In this document: positions 41,739 to 51,497 of the stretch, piece by piece
Layout: every line of letters starts with the position of its first letter
Position numbering within the stretch: position 1 is the first letter of the stretch
Assembly: GCF_018881905.1 (NCBI RefSeq)
Contig: NZ_JACVPM010000001.1
Coordinates: 496,001-560,000 of the forward strand
DNA length: 64,000 nucleotides
Origin: Polynucleobacter sp. MG-27-Goln-C1
GTDB lineage: Bacteria > Pseudomonadota > Gammaproteobacteria > Burkholderiales > Burkholderiaceae
Direction: 5' to 3'
Notes under the pieces: model-generated
What the model was told of the DNA's origin: nothing
Seen by the model: only the letters and a program-made list of their open reading frames with translations
The model's database searches: none
Made by a program: the position numbers and the translations under genes

Positions 41739-42453
41739 GTTGTTGACTGCGTTCCGCAGAGGTTAATGCCACCTTGTTACGGATATAGAGAGGCTCTAGT
41801 AGATGCACGTCTTGTTGAAGACCTTTACCCCACATTTCCTGAGCACAAGCCAAAACGCCTAGAGCATTCACCCCAATGGCTGAATCAAGCTGGCTAGTGG
41901 CAAAGGGTTTTGAAGCATTCGCAAAAACACGATCCCCAAACTCAGTAAGTGCGCTACCAGCAATGAACTCGATATTCACAAGCTCTATTCCCTCTGGTGG
42001 CGTCAGGTGTATTTCTCCCTGACGCTGGGGCAATTGATTGGCCATAATCTTGTAGCTAGCCCAATAAACCTCTTCCATGCGGGCATCAACTGCAATGACA
42101 AATGATTGAGCCCCTGAAGAAATAAACGCAGGCGTCTGAATGAGTTGAATAGCAATTGCATCTAGACTCGCTACAGGTAAAACTGGCAGCCTTGCCGCTA
42201 TGGCTAGACCCTGAACAGCAGCTACACCTAAGCGCACTCCAGTGAAGGCTCCGGGACCATTACCAATCGCAATCGCGTCTAGAGAAGAAAGTTCAATCGA
42301 AGCTTCGGATAACAACTCTTCAACCCAAGGCAATAAGAGTTGGCTAGCGCCAGCCGACACTTTTTGGTGGCGAACTAAAGGCGCGGCATCAGGTAAAGAT
42401 AAAGCCACCGAACACCAAGCTGAGGAGGTGTCGATGGCCAATATACGGGTCAA
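41731..42453 (-). CDS. tsaB: tRNA threonylcarbamoyladenosine biosynthesis protein TsaB
   Basis: Partner of TsaD and TsaE in making t6A37 of tRNAs. The 240 residues show the ASKHA start RILAIDTSSAWCSVAL and the hallmark IAIGNGPGAFTGVRLGVAAVQGLA. The C-terminal domain ends in LEPLYIRNKVALTSAER, with YIRN-type wording typical of TsaB. It lies 17 bases downstream of the epimerase gene and overlaps rimI, the usual tsaB-rimI pair. Confidence 0.95.
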   Translation of the reverse strand: MTRILAIDTSSAWCSVALSLPDAAPLVRHQKVSAGASQLLLPWVEELLSEASIELSSLDAIAIGNGPGAFTGVRLGVAAVQGLAIAARLPVLPVASLDAIAIQLIQTPAFISSGAQSFVIAVDARMEEVYWASYKIMANQLPQRQGEIHLTPPEGIELVNIEFIAGSALTEFGDRVFANASKPFATSQLDSAIGVNALGVLACAQEMWGKGLQQDVHLLEPLYIRNKVALTSAERSQQHG

Positions 42454-42470
42454 TTTGGACTCTCTAGATT

Positions 42471-42935
42471 CTATGAACTCAGACCCGCAATGATATCTGG
42501 TGGAGCCTGAACTAGCTCAATCAATACGCCTTCGCCACAAAACGGAAACTCTTCACTGCCTTTAGGGTGAACAAAGGTAATGTCATACCCCGCAGCACCC
42601 TTACGAATGCCGCCTGGAGCAAAGCGCAGGCCCTGCGCTGACAACCATTCAACAGCCTTTGGTAGGTCGTCAACCCATAAGCCAATATGATTTAAAGGTG
42701 TTTGGTGAACAGCAGGCTTCTTTTCAATATCGAAAGGTTGCATGAGATCAACTTCAATCTCATGGGCCCCTTTGCCGATGGCACAAATATCTTCATCAAC
42801 GTTTTCACGCTCAGAGACAAAAGTACTCTTGTATTCAAAGCCCAATAACTCAACCCAAAGCTTACGGAGGCGGTCTTTATTCTCGCCACCGATAGCAATT
42901 TGCTGAATTCCCAAAATCTTGAATGGTTTAGTCAT
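42471..42935 (-). CDS. mce: VOC-family protein, probable methylmalonyl-CoA epimerase
   Basis: Expected to convert (2S)- to (2R)-methylmalonyl-CoA between the carboxylase and the mutase. The 154 residues form two vicinal-oxygen-chelate halves; LNHIGLWVDDLPKAVEWL carries a metal-type His and the C-terminal VLIELVQAP carries a Glu. At the first metal position, where the family has LDHIGIA-like wording, the sequence is GIQQIAIG with Gln instead of His. Function therefore rests partly on its place 8 bases after pccA. Confidence 0.75.
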   Translation of the reverse strand: MTKPFKILGIQQIAIGGENKDRLRKLWVELLGFEYKSTFVSERENVDEDICAIGKGAHEIEVDLMQPFDIEKKPAVHQTPLNHIGLWVDDLPKAVEWLSAQGLRFAPGGIRKGAAGYDITFVHPKGSEEFPFCGEGVLIELVQAPPDIIAGLSS

Positions 42936-42943
42936 AGCTAGCC

Positions 42944-44980
42944 TTATTCGAAGCGAATGATCAATTGATCGACCGCTAAGCTTTCGCCAACATTGGCGCA
43001 GATTTCAGCAACGACGCCATCTTGTGCAGCAACGAGTGTGTTTTCCATTTTCATTGCTTCAATGGCGGCCAATTTCTGACCAGCAGTAACTGCTTCACCA
43101 ACCTTGACGGAAATATTGGTCAACAGACCAGGCATTGGAGACATTACTAGCTTAGAAGTATCTGGCGGAACCTTAACCAACATACGACGTTGAAGTTCAG
43201 CACCTAGGGGGCTTAAGACCATACATTCGTAATGCGCACCATCTAAGACGAGTGCGTATTTAACGCCCTTACGCTCAACTTGAGCAGTGATCTTATGTGT
43301 GCCATTAATGGTTGCACGCAAGCAAAGCTCGCCTGGACGCCAATTGCTAACGATGTTGTAACGGCTAACATCACCCTGCTCTTCAATATAGACAGAGTAG
43401 ACACCATCTTTCAGATCAACGCGAACAGGAATCTCTTTAATCTCTTCGCTTGAACCTACTCTTGAGCCAGTAACCACTACAAACTTCTTCGCAATGGTCA
43501 TTTCATGGCCAGCCAATTGACCATCAATCATCTTGATGTGCTCGAGGTAGCGATAGCGCATAAATGCCGCTAAAGCTGCTAAACGCTTAGGATCAGCCGG
43601 CTGAACAGAATCCTTTTTGAAACCATCTGGATACTCTTCAGCAATAAAGCCGGTCGTGAAGTCTCCTGAGACAAATCGTGGATGCTGCAAAAGCGCAGCC
43701 TGGAAAGGAATATTCGAATGAATGCCACGAATGACAAAATCATTCAGTGCAGAGCGCATCTTCTCAATTGCTTCAGTGCGATCCTTGCCATGAACGATCA
43801 GCTTCGCAATCATCGAGTCGTAGTACATCGGGATCTCGCCGCCCTCGTACACTCCAGTGTCTACCCGCACACCATCCAACTCTTCTGGTGGACGATATTT
43901 CACCAATCGGCCAGTAGATGGCAAGAAGTTACGGAATGGGTCATCCGCATTAATACGGCACTCCATTGACCAACCATCAAGCTTAATATCTTCTTGTTTA
44001 AATGCCAGCTTTTCACCAGCAGCTACACGAATCATCTGCTCAACTAAATCTAAGCCGGTAATACCTTCGGTTACTGGATGCTCAACTTGTAAGCGGGTAT
44101 TCATTTCGAGGAAGTAGAAAGACTTGTCTTTACCAACCACAAACTCGACTGTACCGGCGGATTGATAGTTCACAGCCTTTGCCAACGCAACGGCCTGCTC
44201 ACCCATTGCCTTACGGGTTGCCGGATCAATAAATGGTGATGGAGCTTCCTCAATCACCTTTTGATGGCGACGCTGAATCGAGCAATCACGCTCGCCCAAA
44301 TACACCACATTGCCATGTGCATCGCCCAGAACCTGAATCTCAATATGGCGTGGGCCTTCGACAAACTTTTCAATGAAGATACGGTCATCGCCGAAGCTAT
44401 TCATTGCCTCTGTTTTACAGGCAGCAAAGCCTTCGGCAGCCTCTTTATCATTAAATGCAACACGCAAGCCCTTACCACCACCGCCTGCTGATGCCTTGAT
44501 CATCACCGGGTAACCAATTCCTTGGGCAATCTTGACTGCTTCTTCAGTTGTATCAATCGCTTCGTTGTAGCCAGGGATGGTATTAACCTTAGCCTCAAGA
44601 GCCAGCTTTTTCGAGGCGATCTTGTCGCCCATCGCTGCAATCGACTGATGCTTGGGTCCAATAAATACAATACCTTCTTCTTCGCAGCGCTTAGCAAACT
44701 GTTCGTTTTCAGAAAGAAAGCCGTAACCTGGATGAACTGCTTCAGCACCAGTATCTTTACAAGCCTGAATGATGCGATCCATTACCAAGTAGGATTCGCG
44801 TGATGGAGCTGGTCCAATGCAAACCGCTTCATCAGCCATCTGTACATGACGCGCTTCTTTATCGGCTTCAGAGTAGACGGCAACCGTCTTAATGCCCATC
44901 TTTTTAGCGGTTTTCATTACACGGCAAGCAATCTCACCGCGGTTTGCAATCAAAATTTTCTTAAACATTTTCGTAGTCAT
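42944..44980 (-). CDS. pccA: Propionyl-CoA carboxylase alpha chain (biotin carboxylase and BCCP)
   Basis: Carries out ATP-dependent biotin carboxylation and bears the biotin. The 678 residues comprise the biotin carboxylase domain (ILIANRGEIACRV, ASAGGGGKGLRVA, MNTRLQVEHPVTE), a linker domain and the C-terminal carrier with biotinyl Lys in IEAMKMENTLVA. It is 14 bases after pccB. The neighbours (pccB, epimerase, mutase) indicate propionyl-CoA as substrate rather than acetyl-, methylcrotonyl- or geranyl-CoA. Confidence 0.93.
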   Translation of the reverse strand: MTTKMFKKILIANRGEIACRVMKTAKKMGIKTVAVYSEADKEARHVQMADEAVCIGPAPSRESYLVMDRIIQACKDTGAEAVHPGYGFLSENEQFAKRCEEEGIVFIGPKHQSIAAMGDKIASKKLALEAKVNTIPGYNEAIDTTEEAVKIAQGIGYPVMIKASAGGGGKGLRVAFNDKEAAEGFAACKTEAMNSFGDDRIFIEKFVEGPRHIEIQVLGDAHGNVVYLGERDCSIQRRHQKVIEEAPSPFIDPATRKAMGEQAVALAKAVNYQSAGTVEFVVGKDKSFYFLEMNTRLQVEHPVTEGITGLDLVEQMIRVAAGEKLAFKQEDIKLDGWSMECRINADDPFRNFLPSTGRLVKYRPPEELDGVRVDTGVYEGGEIPMYYDSMIAKLIVHGKDRTEAIEKMRSALNDFVIRGIHSNIPFQAALLQHPRFVSGDFTTGFIAEEYPDGFKKDSVQPADPKRLAALAAFMRYRYLEHIKMIDGQLAGHEMTIAKKFVVVTGSRVGSSEEIKEIPVRVDLKDGVYSVYIEEQGDVSRYNIVSNWRPGELCLRATINGTHKITAQVERKGVKYALVLDGAHYECMVLSPLGAELQRRMLVKVPPDTSKLVMSPMPGLLTNISVKVGEAVTAGQKLAAIEAMKMENTLVAAQDGVVAEICANVGESLAVDQLIIRFE

Positions 44981-44994
44981 GATTTATCGGCGCC

Positions 44995-46527
44995 TTAGAG
45001 GGGAATGTTGCCGTGTTTACGTGGTGGGTTTGTGAGCTCTTTATCTTTCAGCATTGCCAAAGAACGTGAGATACGCTTACGTGTCTCATGCGGCAAGATC
45101 ACATCATCAATATAGCCACGTCGACCTGCTACAAAAGGATTTGCAAACTTGGCTTTGTACTCAGCTTCACGTGCGGCAATTTTTGCTGGATCCGATTTTT
45201 CTTCACGGAAGATAATTTCCACAGCACCTTTAGGGCCCATCACTGCAATCTCAGCTGATGGCCAGGCAAAGTTAACGTCGCCACGTAAATGCTTAGAGGC
45301 CATCACGTCATACGCACCACCGTAGGCTTTGCGAGTAATAAGGGTTACCTTAGGAACGGTGCAATCCGCATAAGCGTAAAGCAGTTTCGCACCATGCTTA
45401 ATGATGCCGCCATACTCTTGTGATGTACCCGGCATAAATCCAGGCACATCAACTAAGGTCACAACGGGAATATTGAAGGCATCGCAGAAGCGTACAAAAC
45501 GAGCGGCTTTAATAGATGCCTTGATATCTAAACATCCTGCCAAAACTAAAGGCTGGTTTGCAACGATACCAATCGAGCGACCTTCCATGCGCGCAAAACC
45601 GATCAAGATGTTCTTCGCGTAATCAGGCTGGAGTTCAAAAAACTCGCCATCATCAACAATCTTCTCAATCAACTCTTTCATATCGTAAGGCTGGTTTGGA
45701 TTGCTAGGCACCAATGTATCGAGCGAGAAATCAGGCTCTTCAGTACGCTGCGCCCCATTGATCATGGGTGGCTTTTCACGATTGGATAAAGGCAGATAAT
45801 TGAAGAAACGACGGAGCATCATGATGGCATCAACGTCATTGTCAAAAGCCAAATCACAAACACCTGAGATGGTGGAGTGAGTTACCGCACCACCCAACTC
45901 CTCTGCAGTAACATCCTCATGCGTTACGGTCTTTACTACTTCCGGACCAGTCACGAACATATAAGAACTATCCTTCACCATGAAGATGAAGTCAGTAAGG
46001 GCTGGTGAATATACAGCGCCACCAGCTGATGGACCCATGATTAAAGAGATTTGCGGAATAACGCCCGAGGCAGTCACATTGCGCTGGAAAATCTCAGCAT
46101 AGCCGCCCAATGAAGCAACACCCTCTTGAATACGTGCGCCACCAGAGTCATTTAAGCCAATCACCGGAGCGCCTACTTTGAGGGCCTGATCCATGATCTT
46201 GCAAATCTTCTCCGCATGCGCTTCTGAAAGAGAGCCGCCTAAGACGGTAAAGTCCTGTGAGAATACGAATACCAAGCGGCCATTAATCATGCCGTAACCA
46301 GTTACAACACCATCACCCGGAACAGTCTGATCAGCCATGCCGAAATCATGACAGCGATGCTCAACGAACATATCCCACTCTTCAAAGGTTCCAGCATCAA
46401 GCAAGAGCTCGATACGCTCTCGTGCAGTAAGTTTGCCTTTGGAATGTTGAGCAGCAATACGCTTTTGTCCGCCACCTAATCTGGCAAGTTCACGCTTTGC
46501 TTCAAGCTGTTGAATGATGTCCTTCAT
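44995..46527 (-). CDS. pccB: Propionyl-CoA carboxylase beta chain (carboxyltransferase)
   Basis: Transfers the carboxyl group from biotin to propionyl-CoA. The 510 residues contain the oxyanion/CoA loops [40 protein letters not shown] and [30 protein letters not shown]. The end [16 protein letters not shown] wording ([13 protein letters not shown]) is characteristic of PccB. It lies 9 bases after meaB and 14 bases before pccA. Confidence 0.95.
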   Translation of the reverse strand: MKDIIQQLEAKRELARLGGGQKRIAAQHSKGKLTARERIELLLDAGTFEEWDMFVEHRCHDFGMADQTVPGDGVVTGYGMINGRLVFVFSQDFTVLGGSLSEAHAEKICKIMDQALKVGAPVIGLNDSGGARIQEGVASLGGYAEIFQRNVTASGVIPQISLIMGPSAGGAVYSPALTDFIFMVKDSSYMFVTGPEVVKTVTHEDVTAEELGGAVTHSTISGVCDLAFDNDVDAIMMLRRFFNYLPLSNREKPPMINGAQRTEEPDFSLDTLVPSNPNQPYDMKELIEKIVDDGEFFELQPDYAKNILIGFARMEGRSIGIVANQPLVLAGCLDIKASIKAARFVRFCDAFNIPVVTLVDVPGFMPGTSQEYGGIIKHGAKLLYAYADCTVPKVTLITRKAYGGAYDVMASKHLRGDVNFAWPSAEIAVMGPKGAVEIIFREEKSDPAKIAAREAEYKAKFANPFVAGRRGYIDDVILPHETRKRISRSLAMLKDKELTNPPRKHGNIPL

Positions 46528-46536
46528 AACTACTCC

Positions 46537-47562
46537 TTAGAAAAATTCGTGTCCCATTGCTTCGAGCAAACGTCTCGCAGCAACAGAAGCGGCCATGGTT
46601 CCTTGATTTACCTCAGCACTCAGACCCGGTAAAAGTGTTTGTACTGCTGGATGATTCTGAAAGGCATTTTTAAGGCCCGCATCGATGCGATCCCACATCC
46701 ATGCTCCAGACTGCTGTTTGCGGCGGGATTGCAATTTGCCGTTAGCGTTTTGTAGTTTCTGAAAATGCAGAATTTTTTCCCACAACTCAGGTACGCCATT
46801 ACCCTCTAGAGCGCTCAGCGTCATGACGGTAGGATGCCAATACTCCTGATCGTGTGAAGCATGATCGGGGTTGCCCTGGAAACCCAAAAGGCGCAGAGAG
46901 CTAGTAATAAATAATTGCGCGCGCATGGCAGCGTCTGGATCGATATCAACCTTATTGATCATAATCAGATCGGCAATCTCCATGACACCTTTTTTAATCG
47001 CCTGCAGGTCGTCGCCAGCATTGGGTAATTGCAATAGCAAAAACATGTCTGTCATACCGGCAACTGCAATTTCACTTTGGCCTACGCCTACAGTTTCAAC
47101 AATCACAACGTCAAATCCCGCTGCTTCAGCAACCAACATTGCTTCACGCGTTTTCTCAGCTACGCCGCCTAATGTGCAAGATGATGGGCTCGGACGAATA
47201 AAGGCCTTATCTAATACCGATAACCTCTCCATGCGGGTCTTATCGCCCAATATGGAACCGCCAGATAAGCTAGAAGAAGGGTCAATGGCCAGAACGGCAA
47301 CGCGATGCCCCTTCTCAATCAGATACAAACCGAGAGTCTCTATCAAAGTGGATTTGCCAACTCCAGGTACACCAGAGATTCCCAGACGAAATGACTTGCC
47401 GGTCTTTGGCAATAAGGTATTAAGCACCTCATCTGCACGCTTGCGATGATCCATGCGAGTAGATTCAAGCAAGGTGATGATCTTGGCCAAGGCCCGACGC
47501 TGCGCCGATGAAGGCGCACCGGTGAGATCATTCACCAAAGCTTGGTCAACTGCGTTTAGCAT
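46537..47562 (-). CDS. meaB: Methylmalonyl-CoA mutase-associated GTPase MeaB
   Basis: G3E-family P-loop GTPase that protects and reloads the B12-dependent mutase. Walker A is GVPGVGKST, followed by LAIDPSSSLSGGSILGDKTRM and FVIVETVGVGQSE-type wording (VVIVETVGVGQSE), then the base-specificity NKVD. The frame is open to 47661 inside the mutase gene, but the ATG at 47562 (MLNAVDQALVNDL) lies just after the mutase stop and gives about 341 residues, the family length, so I prefer it. Confidence 0.95.
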   Translation of the reverse strand: MLNAVDQALVNDLTGAPSSAQRRALAKIITLLESTRMDHRKRADEVLNTLLPKTGKSFRLGISGVPGVGKSTLIETLGLYLIEKGHRVAVLAIDPSSSLSGGSILGDKTRMERLSVLDKAFIRPSPSSCTLGGVAEKTREAMLVAEAAGFDVVIVETVGVGQSEIAVAGMTDMFLLLQLPNAGDDLQAIKKGVMEIADLIMINKVDIDPDAAMRAQLFITSSLRLLGFQGNPDHASHDQEYWHPTVMTLSALEGNGVPELWEKILHFQKLQNANGKLQSRRKQQSGAWMWDRIDAGLKNAFQNHPAVQTLLPGLSAEVNQGTMAASVAARRLLEAMGHEFF

Positions 47563-47584
47563 GCTGATGTCTTCGATCTGTAAA

Positions 47585-49780
47585 TTACTCTGGCTTTGCA
47601 GACTTACGAATCTGCTCAAGCACATCCTTAGCTGACGCTGGAATTGGAGTGCCTGGGCCATAAATGCCCTTCACGCCAGCCTCATATAGGAAGTCGTAAT
47701 CTTGTCTTGGGATCACGCCACCAACGAAAACAATAATGTCGTCAGCGCCCTGCTTTTTCAACTCAGCAATAATAGCCGGGACCAAAGTCTTATGTCCTGC
47801 AGCCAAAGTAGAAATTCCTAAAGCGTGCACGTCATTTTCAATTGCTTGACGAGCACACTCTTCCGGAGTTTGGAACAGCGGTCCAATATCCACATCAAAG
47901 CCCAAGTCTGCGAAGGCAGTTGCAACTACTTTTGCACCGCGATCATGACCGTCTTGGCCAAGCTTCGCAATCATCACACGTGGGCGACGGCCAAAGTCTT
48001 TTGCGAAATCAGCAATCTCTACCTTCAATTTTTCCCAGCCTTCTGCTGAGTCGTAAGCAGCTGCATACACACCGGTCACCTTTTGAGTATCGGCGCGATG
48101 GCGCCCGTAAACTTTTTCTAATGCATCAGAAACTTCACCAACCGTAGCGCGCAAACGAATGGCTTGAACAGCCAGCTCTAATAGGTTGCCTGTATTTTCT
48201 TCTGCAGCTTTAGTTAATACCTCCAAAGCAGCCTCAACTTTTTTGGAGTCGCGCTTCGCCTTGATATCTTTTAATCGTGCAACTTGGCTCTCACGAACCT
48301 TATCGTTATCAATCATCAAGACATCAACTAAGTCTTCTTTGCCGAGCTTGTATTTATTAACGCCGACGATGACATCAGAGCCAGAGTCAATCTTGGCTTG
48401 TTTCTCAGCGGCTGCAGCTTCAATCTTCAGCTTAGCCCAACCGCTTTCCACAGCTTTGGTCATTCCACCCATGGCATCAACTTCTTGAATAATTTCCCAA
48501 GCCTTATCCGCCATCTCTTGGGTGAGGTTCTCCATCATGTAAGAACCGGCCCATGGATCAATCACGCTAGTGATATGTGTTTCTTCTTGAAGAATTAACT
48601 GGGTGTTACGGGCGATACGGCTAGAGAATTCGGATGGCAAAGCAATCGCTTCATCAAATGAATTCGTATGCAAGGATTGTGTGCCGCCAAATACTGCAGC
48701 CATGGCTTCAACCGTTGTACGAACAACGTTGTTGTACGGATCTTGTTCAGTTAAAGACCAGCCAGATGTTTGGCAATGTGTACGTAACATCAGTGACTTT
48801 GGATTCTTTGGCTCAAAGGATTTCATGATGCGCCACCACAAGAGGCGTGCAGCACGCAACTTGGCAACTTCTAAATAGAAGTTCATACCAATAGCGAAGA
48901 AAAATGAAAGGCGGCCAGCAAAGCCATCAACATCCAAGCCTTTGGCCAAGGCAGTTTTTACATACTCTTTACCGTCAGCTAATGTGAATGCTAATTCGAG
49001 AACTTGATTCGCGCCAGCCTCTTGCATGTGATAACCCGAAATCGAGATCGAGTTAAATTTCGGCATGTGCTTAGCGGTGTATTCAATAATGTCACCGATG
49101 ATGCGCATGGAAGGCTCTGGTGGGTAGATGTAAGTGTTACGCACCATGAACTCTTTCAGAATGTCATTCTGAATCGTGCCTGATAGCAACTCTTGCTTAA
49201 CGCCTTGCTCTTCACCGGCAACAATGTAACCAGCCAGTACCGGCAATACAGCACCGTTCATCGTCATAGAAACAGAAACTTTGTCCAACGGAATGCCATC
49301 AAACAAAATCTTCATATCCTCTACAGAATCAATTGCTACACCAGCTTTACCAACGTCGCCAGTCACGCGCGGATGATCAGAGTCATAGCCGCGATGGGTA
49401 GCCAAATCAAAAGCAACAGAAACACCTTGCCCACCTGCGTCTAGCGCCTTGCGGTAAAACGCATTAGATTCTTCTGCAGTTGAGAAACCAGCGTATTGAC
49501 GAATAGTCCATGGGCGTACTGAGTACATCGTTGCCTGTGGCCCACGAACAAATGGTTCAAATCCCGGTAATGAATGTGTGTATTGGAGACCTTCAGTATC
49601 TTCGGCGGTATACAAAGCCTTTAAATGAATACCATCAGGCGTTTGCCAACCTAATTTATCGACATCACCATTCGGCGCTGACTTCTGGGCTGATTTTTTC
49701 CAAGCATCTAAATTGCTATCCGGCACATTTGGCCAGGTATTGGATGAATTCGATGCTGACTTTTTTTCACTCGTACTCAT
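47585..49780 (-). CDS. scpA: Methylmalonyl-CoA mutase, single chain
   Basis: B12-dependent isomerisation of (2R)-methylmalonyl-CoA to succinyl-CoA. The 731 residues include the TIM-barrel substrate domain ([32 protein letters not shown]) and the C-terminal cobalamin domain with [14 protein letters not shown], whose His coordinates cobalt. The length fits a homodimeric, single-chain enzyme. First gene of the unit with meaB, pccB, pccA, mce and then tsaB-rimI-psi; divergent from a GntR regulator. Confidence 0.97.
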   Translation of the reverse strand: MSTSEKKSASNSSNTWPNVPDSNLDAWKKSAQKSAPNGDVDKLGWQTPDGIHLKALYTAEDTEGLQYTHSLPGFEPFVRGPQATMYSVRPWTIRQYAGFSTAEESNAFYRKALDAGGQGVSVAFDLATHRGYDSDHPRVTGDVGKAGVAIDSVEDMKILFDGIPLDKVSVSMTMNGAVLPVLAGYIVAGEEQGVKQELLSGTIQNDILKEFMVRNTYIYPPEPSMRIIGDIIEYTAKHMPKFNSISISGYHMQEAGANQVLELAFTLADGKEYVKTALAKGLDVDGFAGRLSFFFAIGMNFYLEVAKLRAARLLWWRIMKSFEPKNPKSLMLRTHCQTSGWSLTEQDPYNNVVRTTVEAMAAVFGGTQSLHTNSFDEAIALPSEFSSRIARNTQLILQEETHITSVIDPWAGSYMMENLTQEMADKAWEIIQEVDAMGGMTKAVESGWAKLKIEAAAAEKQAKIDSGSDVIVGVNKYKLGKEDLVDVLMIDNDKVRESQVARLKDIKAKRDSKKVEAALEVLTKAAEENTGNLLELAVQAIRLRATVGEVSDALEKVYGRHRADTQKVTGVYAAAYDSAEGWEKLKVEIADFAKDFGRRPRVMIAKLGQDGHDRGAKVVATAFADLGFDVDIGPLFQTPEECARQAIENDVHALGISTLAAGHKTLVPAIIAELKKQGADDIIVFVGGVIPRQDYDFLYEAGVKGIYGPGTPIPASAKDVLEQIRKSAKPE

Positions 49781-49863
49781 AAAGCACTCCCGGTTGGCTT
49801 TATTGCATTGTTACTAAATTTGTAGGGCTATTTTGCTTGACTTTTTTAAATTTGTCTAGATAC

Positions 49864-49885
49864 TGTATACATAATTATGAATACA
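49864..49885. promoter_or_regulatory. 22-bp palindrome, candidate GntR operator
   Basis: TGTATACATAA (49864-49874) is followed by its near-perfect inverted copy TTATGAATACA (49875-49885), with one mismatched pair. The gntR start codon (49877-49879) lies inside the right half. The site also covers the likely promoter region of the divergent mutase operon. FadR-type regulators of the GntR family commonly bind such TGTATACA-like sequences. Confidence 0.6.
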
Positions 49886-50515
49886 AAACTAATTAATAGG
49901 CCCCTATACGAAGACGTAGCTGAGCGACTACGCGAGCAGATCTTTTCCCATGAACTAGCGCCTGGGAGCTGGCTTGACGAGCAAAGCTTGGCAATCGCCT
50001 TTGGCATCTCACGAACACCAATGCGAGAAGCCATCAAGGTGTTGGCCTCTGAGGGCCTGGTGACTACGAAGATGAATAAAGGCGCCTATGTCACCGAAGT
50101 TGATCGCCGGGATCTAGAGCAAATCTTTACCGTCCTCTCTCTACTAGAAGGTCAAGCTGCAAAAGAGACAGCAATTAAGGCAACTGAAGCACAGCTAACC
50201 CAGCTCGATAACCTACATCACCGCCTAGAAAAAGCTGCAGCAGACCGTGATACGGACCAGTTCTTTGAGATTAACGTCAAATTTCATGATCTGATCCAGG
50301 AAATCGCTGGCAATAAGTGGATGAATGGCGTGATTGAGGACCTTCGTAAGGTCCTAAAGCTCCAAAGACGAGATTCTTTGACTAGAAGTGGACGTTTATT
50401 AAGTTCACTCGTAGAGCATCGCGAGATTCTTCAGGCAATTCTCAAAAGAGATCCTTTGGCTGCAGATCTAGCTATGCGCAAACACCTCACTAGAGGGCTT
50501 GAGGCAACAAAATAA
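49877..50515 (+). CDS. GntR-family transcriptional regulator (FadR/FCD type)
   Basis: DNA-binding regulator, probably of the divergent propionate/methylmalonyl operon. In 212 residues the N-terminal winged helix-turn-helix is clear (YEDVAERLREQIFSHELAPGSWLDE, then GISRTPMREAIKVLASEGLV). The helical FCD ligand-binding domain follows, with metal-type His/Asp residues (FFEINVKFHDLIQ, LVEHREILQAI, MRKHL). The ligand is unknown; an acyl-CoA or organic acid would fit the neighbours. A palindrome overlaps its own start codon, suggesting autoregulation. A strong terminator follows. Confidence 0.88.
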   Translation: MNTKLINRPLYEDVAERLREQIFSHELAPGSWLDEQSLAIAFGISRTPMREAIKVLASEGLVTTKMNKGAYVTEVDRRDLEQIFTVLSLLEGQAAKETAIKATEAQLTQLDNLHHRLEKAAADRDTDQFFEINVKFHDLIQEIAGNKWMNGVIEDLRKVLKLQRRDSLTRSGRLLSSLVEHREILQAILKRDPLAADLAMRKHLTRGLEATK

Positions 50516-50549
50516 AGGGCCTAGGAAAACCCGAAAGCCCATAAAGAAC

Positions 50550-50580
50550 AAAGGCTTAGGTAATTAACCTAAGCCTTTTT
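50550..50580. terminator. Strong bidirectional intrinsic terminator
   Basis: AAAGGCTTAGGT (50550-50561) pairs perfectly with ACCTAAGCCTTT (50567-50578) around a 5-base loop, followed by T's. It ends gntR on the plus strand and, by its A-rich left flank, probably the cytochrome c pair on the minus strand. Confidence 0.88.
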
Positions 50581-50604
50581 GCTTATACGACAAGAATATC
50601 TAGA

Positions 50605-50949
50605 TTACTTCTTAACTACGAAATTTCCTGGCAATGAAGCGATATAAGCTGCAATGTCGTGCATATCTGCATCGGAGAAAGTCTGAACTTGGGAACCCAT
50701 AATGGCGTTATTACGACCGTACTGAGCATTACCATTGCCTACTTTGTACGCTTTTAATGCGTAGTAGAGGTAATCAGAATACTGGCCAGCCAACTTAGGG
50801 TAAGCCTGCAAAATCGGTGCATTGAGTCCAGCACCATGGCAAGAGGCGCAATTAGCCTTCTCTACAAGAGCTTGACCTTTTTCAGCGCTAGCAGCTTGAG
50901 CCAGGCCAATACTGGATAACAAAATGGCGGTAATTAGTGCGAATTTCAT
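50605..50949 (-). CDS. Small c-type cytochrome (class I)
   Basis: Periplasmic electron carrier. The 114 residues from the preferred ATG at 50949 (MKFALITAILL) begin with a signal peptide cut near LAQAA. The single haem site CASCH follows, then the axial Met region (NNAIMGSQVQTFSDADMHDIAAYIAS). The frame is open to 50970, but that start would overlap the upstream cytochrome and would put charged residues before the signal core. It follows the second cytochrome by 17 bases. The electron partner is unknown; such pairs often feed terminal oxidases. Confidence 0.9.
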   Translation of the reverse strand: MKFALITAILLSSIGLAQAASAEKGQALVEKANCASCHGAGLNAPILQAYPKLAGQYSDYLYYALKAYKVGNGNAQYGRNNAIMGSQVQTFSDADMHDIAAYIASLPGNFVVKK

Positions 50950-50966
50950 AAACGTGCCTCTAAATA

Positions 50967-51332
50967 TCACTTCAATGGGTTATTTGGTGAGCTGGCAGTT
51001 TGCGCAGCATAGTATTCGCCAAGATCGGCCATGTCCTGATCAGACAAGCTGGCAGCAATTGAACGCATCGTTGGATGCTTTCTTTCGCCCTTCTTATAAG
51101 CAGACAAGGCACTTGCGATGTAAGCAGCATTTTGGCCGCCTAGCATTGGAACCTTGTACACCAAAGGATAGTCAGCGCGGTAGTCAGGAATGGAGTGGCA
51201 ACCAATACAGAGCCAAACCTTGCCTTGTCCAGCCTGGGCAGAACCTTTGACATCTTGAGCTTGAGCAGCAAAACCAGCAAAAGCCAAGCCAGCGCAGAGG
51301 GCTAATTGGGAAAGAATGAGGTGTTTTTTCAT
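50967..51332 (-). CDS. Small c-type cytochrome (class I), upstream partner
   Basis: A second periplasmic monohaem cytochrome. From the ATG at 51332 (MKKHLILSQ) there is a signal peptide ending near FAAQAQ, haem motif CIGCHSIPDYR, and a Met axial-ligand region (HPTMRSIAASLSDQDMADLGEYYA). The gene is first of the pair. A perfect FNR-type site lies 20-34 bases upstream of this start. An in-frame ATG at 51350 would lengthen the n-region without a ribosome-binding site. Confidence 0.88.
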   Translation of the reverse strand: MKKHLILSQLALCAGLAFAGFAAQAQDVKGSAQAGQGKVWLCIGCHSIPDYRADYPLVYKVPMLGGQNAAYIASALSAYKKGERKHPTMRSIAASLSDQDMADLGEYYAAQTASSPNNPLK

Positions 51333-51352
51333 AGAAATCATCATTAACAAGT

Positions 51353-51366
51353 TTGATTTAAATCAA
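51353..51366. promoter_or_regulatory. Perfect FNR/ANR-type site
   Basis: TTGATTTAAATCAA is an exact match to the FNR consensus TTGAT-N4-ATCAA. It lies in the divergent gap between the cytochrome c pair and the moxR gene, about 28 bases before the cytochrome start codon and 138 before that of moxR. The closeness to the cytochrome start suggests repression there, or activation of moxR. No fnr gene is in the window. Confidence 0.55.
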
Positions 51367-51497
51367 TTTGGAGAGAGTATAGCGGAGACAGGAGAAGATT
51401 CACTATTCCAGAGCTTGAAATCAGTAAAAACACTGAAAATATCACCCCCATTACCTATACTAGAACGCTATTTGAAGACAAATTGATTGCCCTAGAA

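Noticed and set aside
46871..47449. 192-codon plus-strand open frame opposite meaB
   Set aside because: Entirely within meaB, which has intact GTPase motifs. Composition (Ser/Thr/Pro-rich) is that of an antisense shadow.
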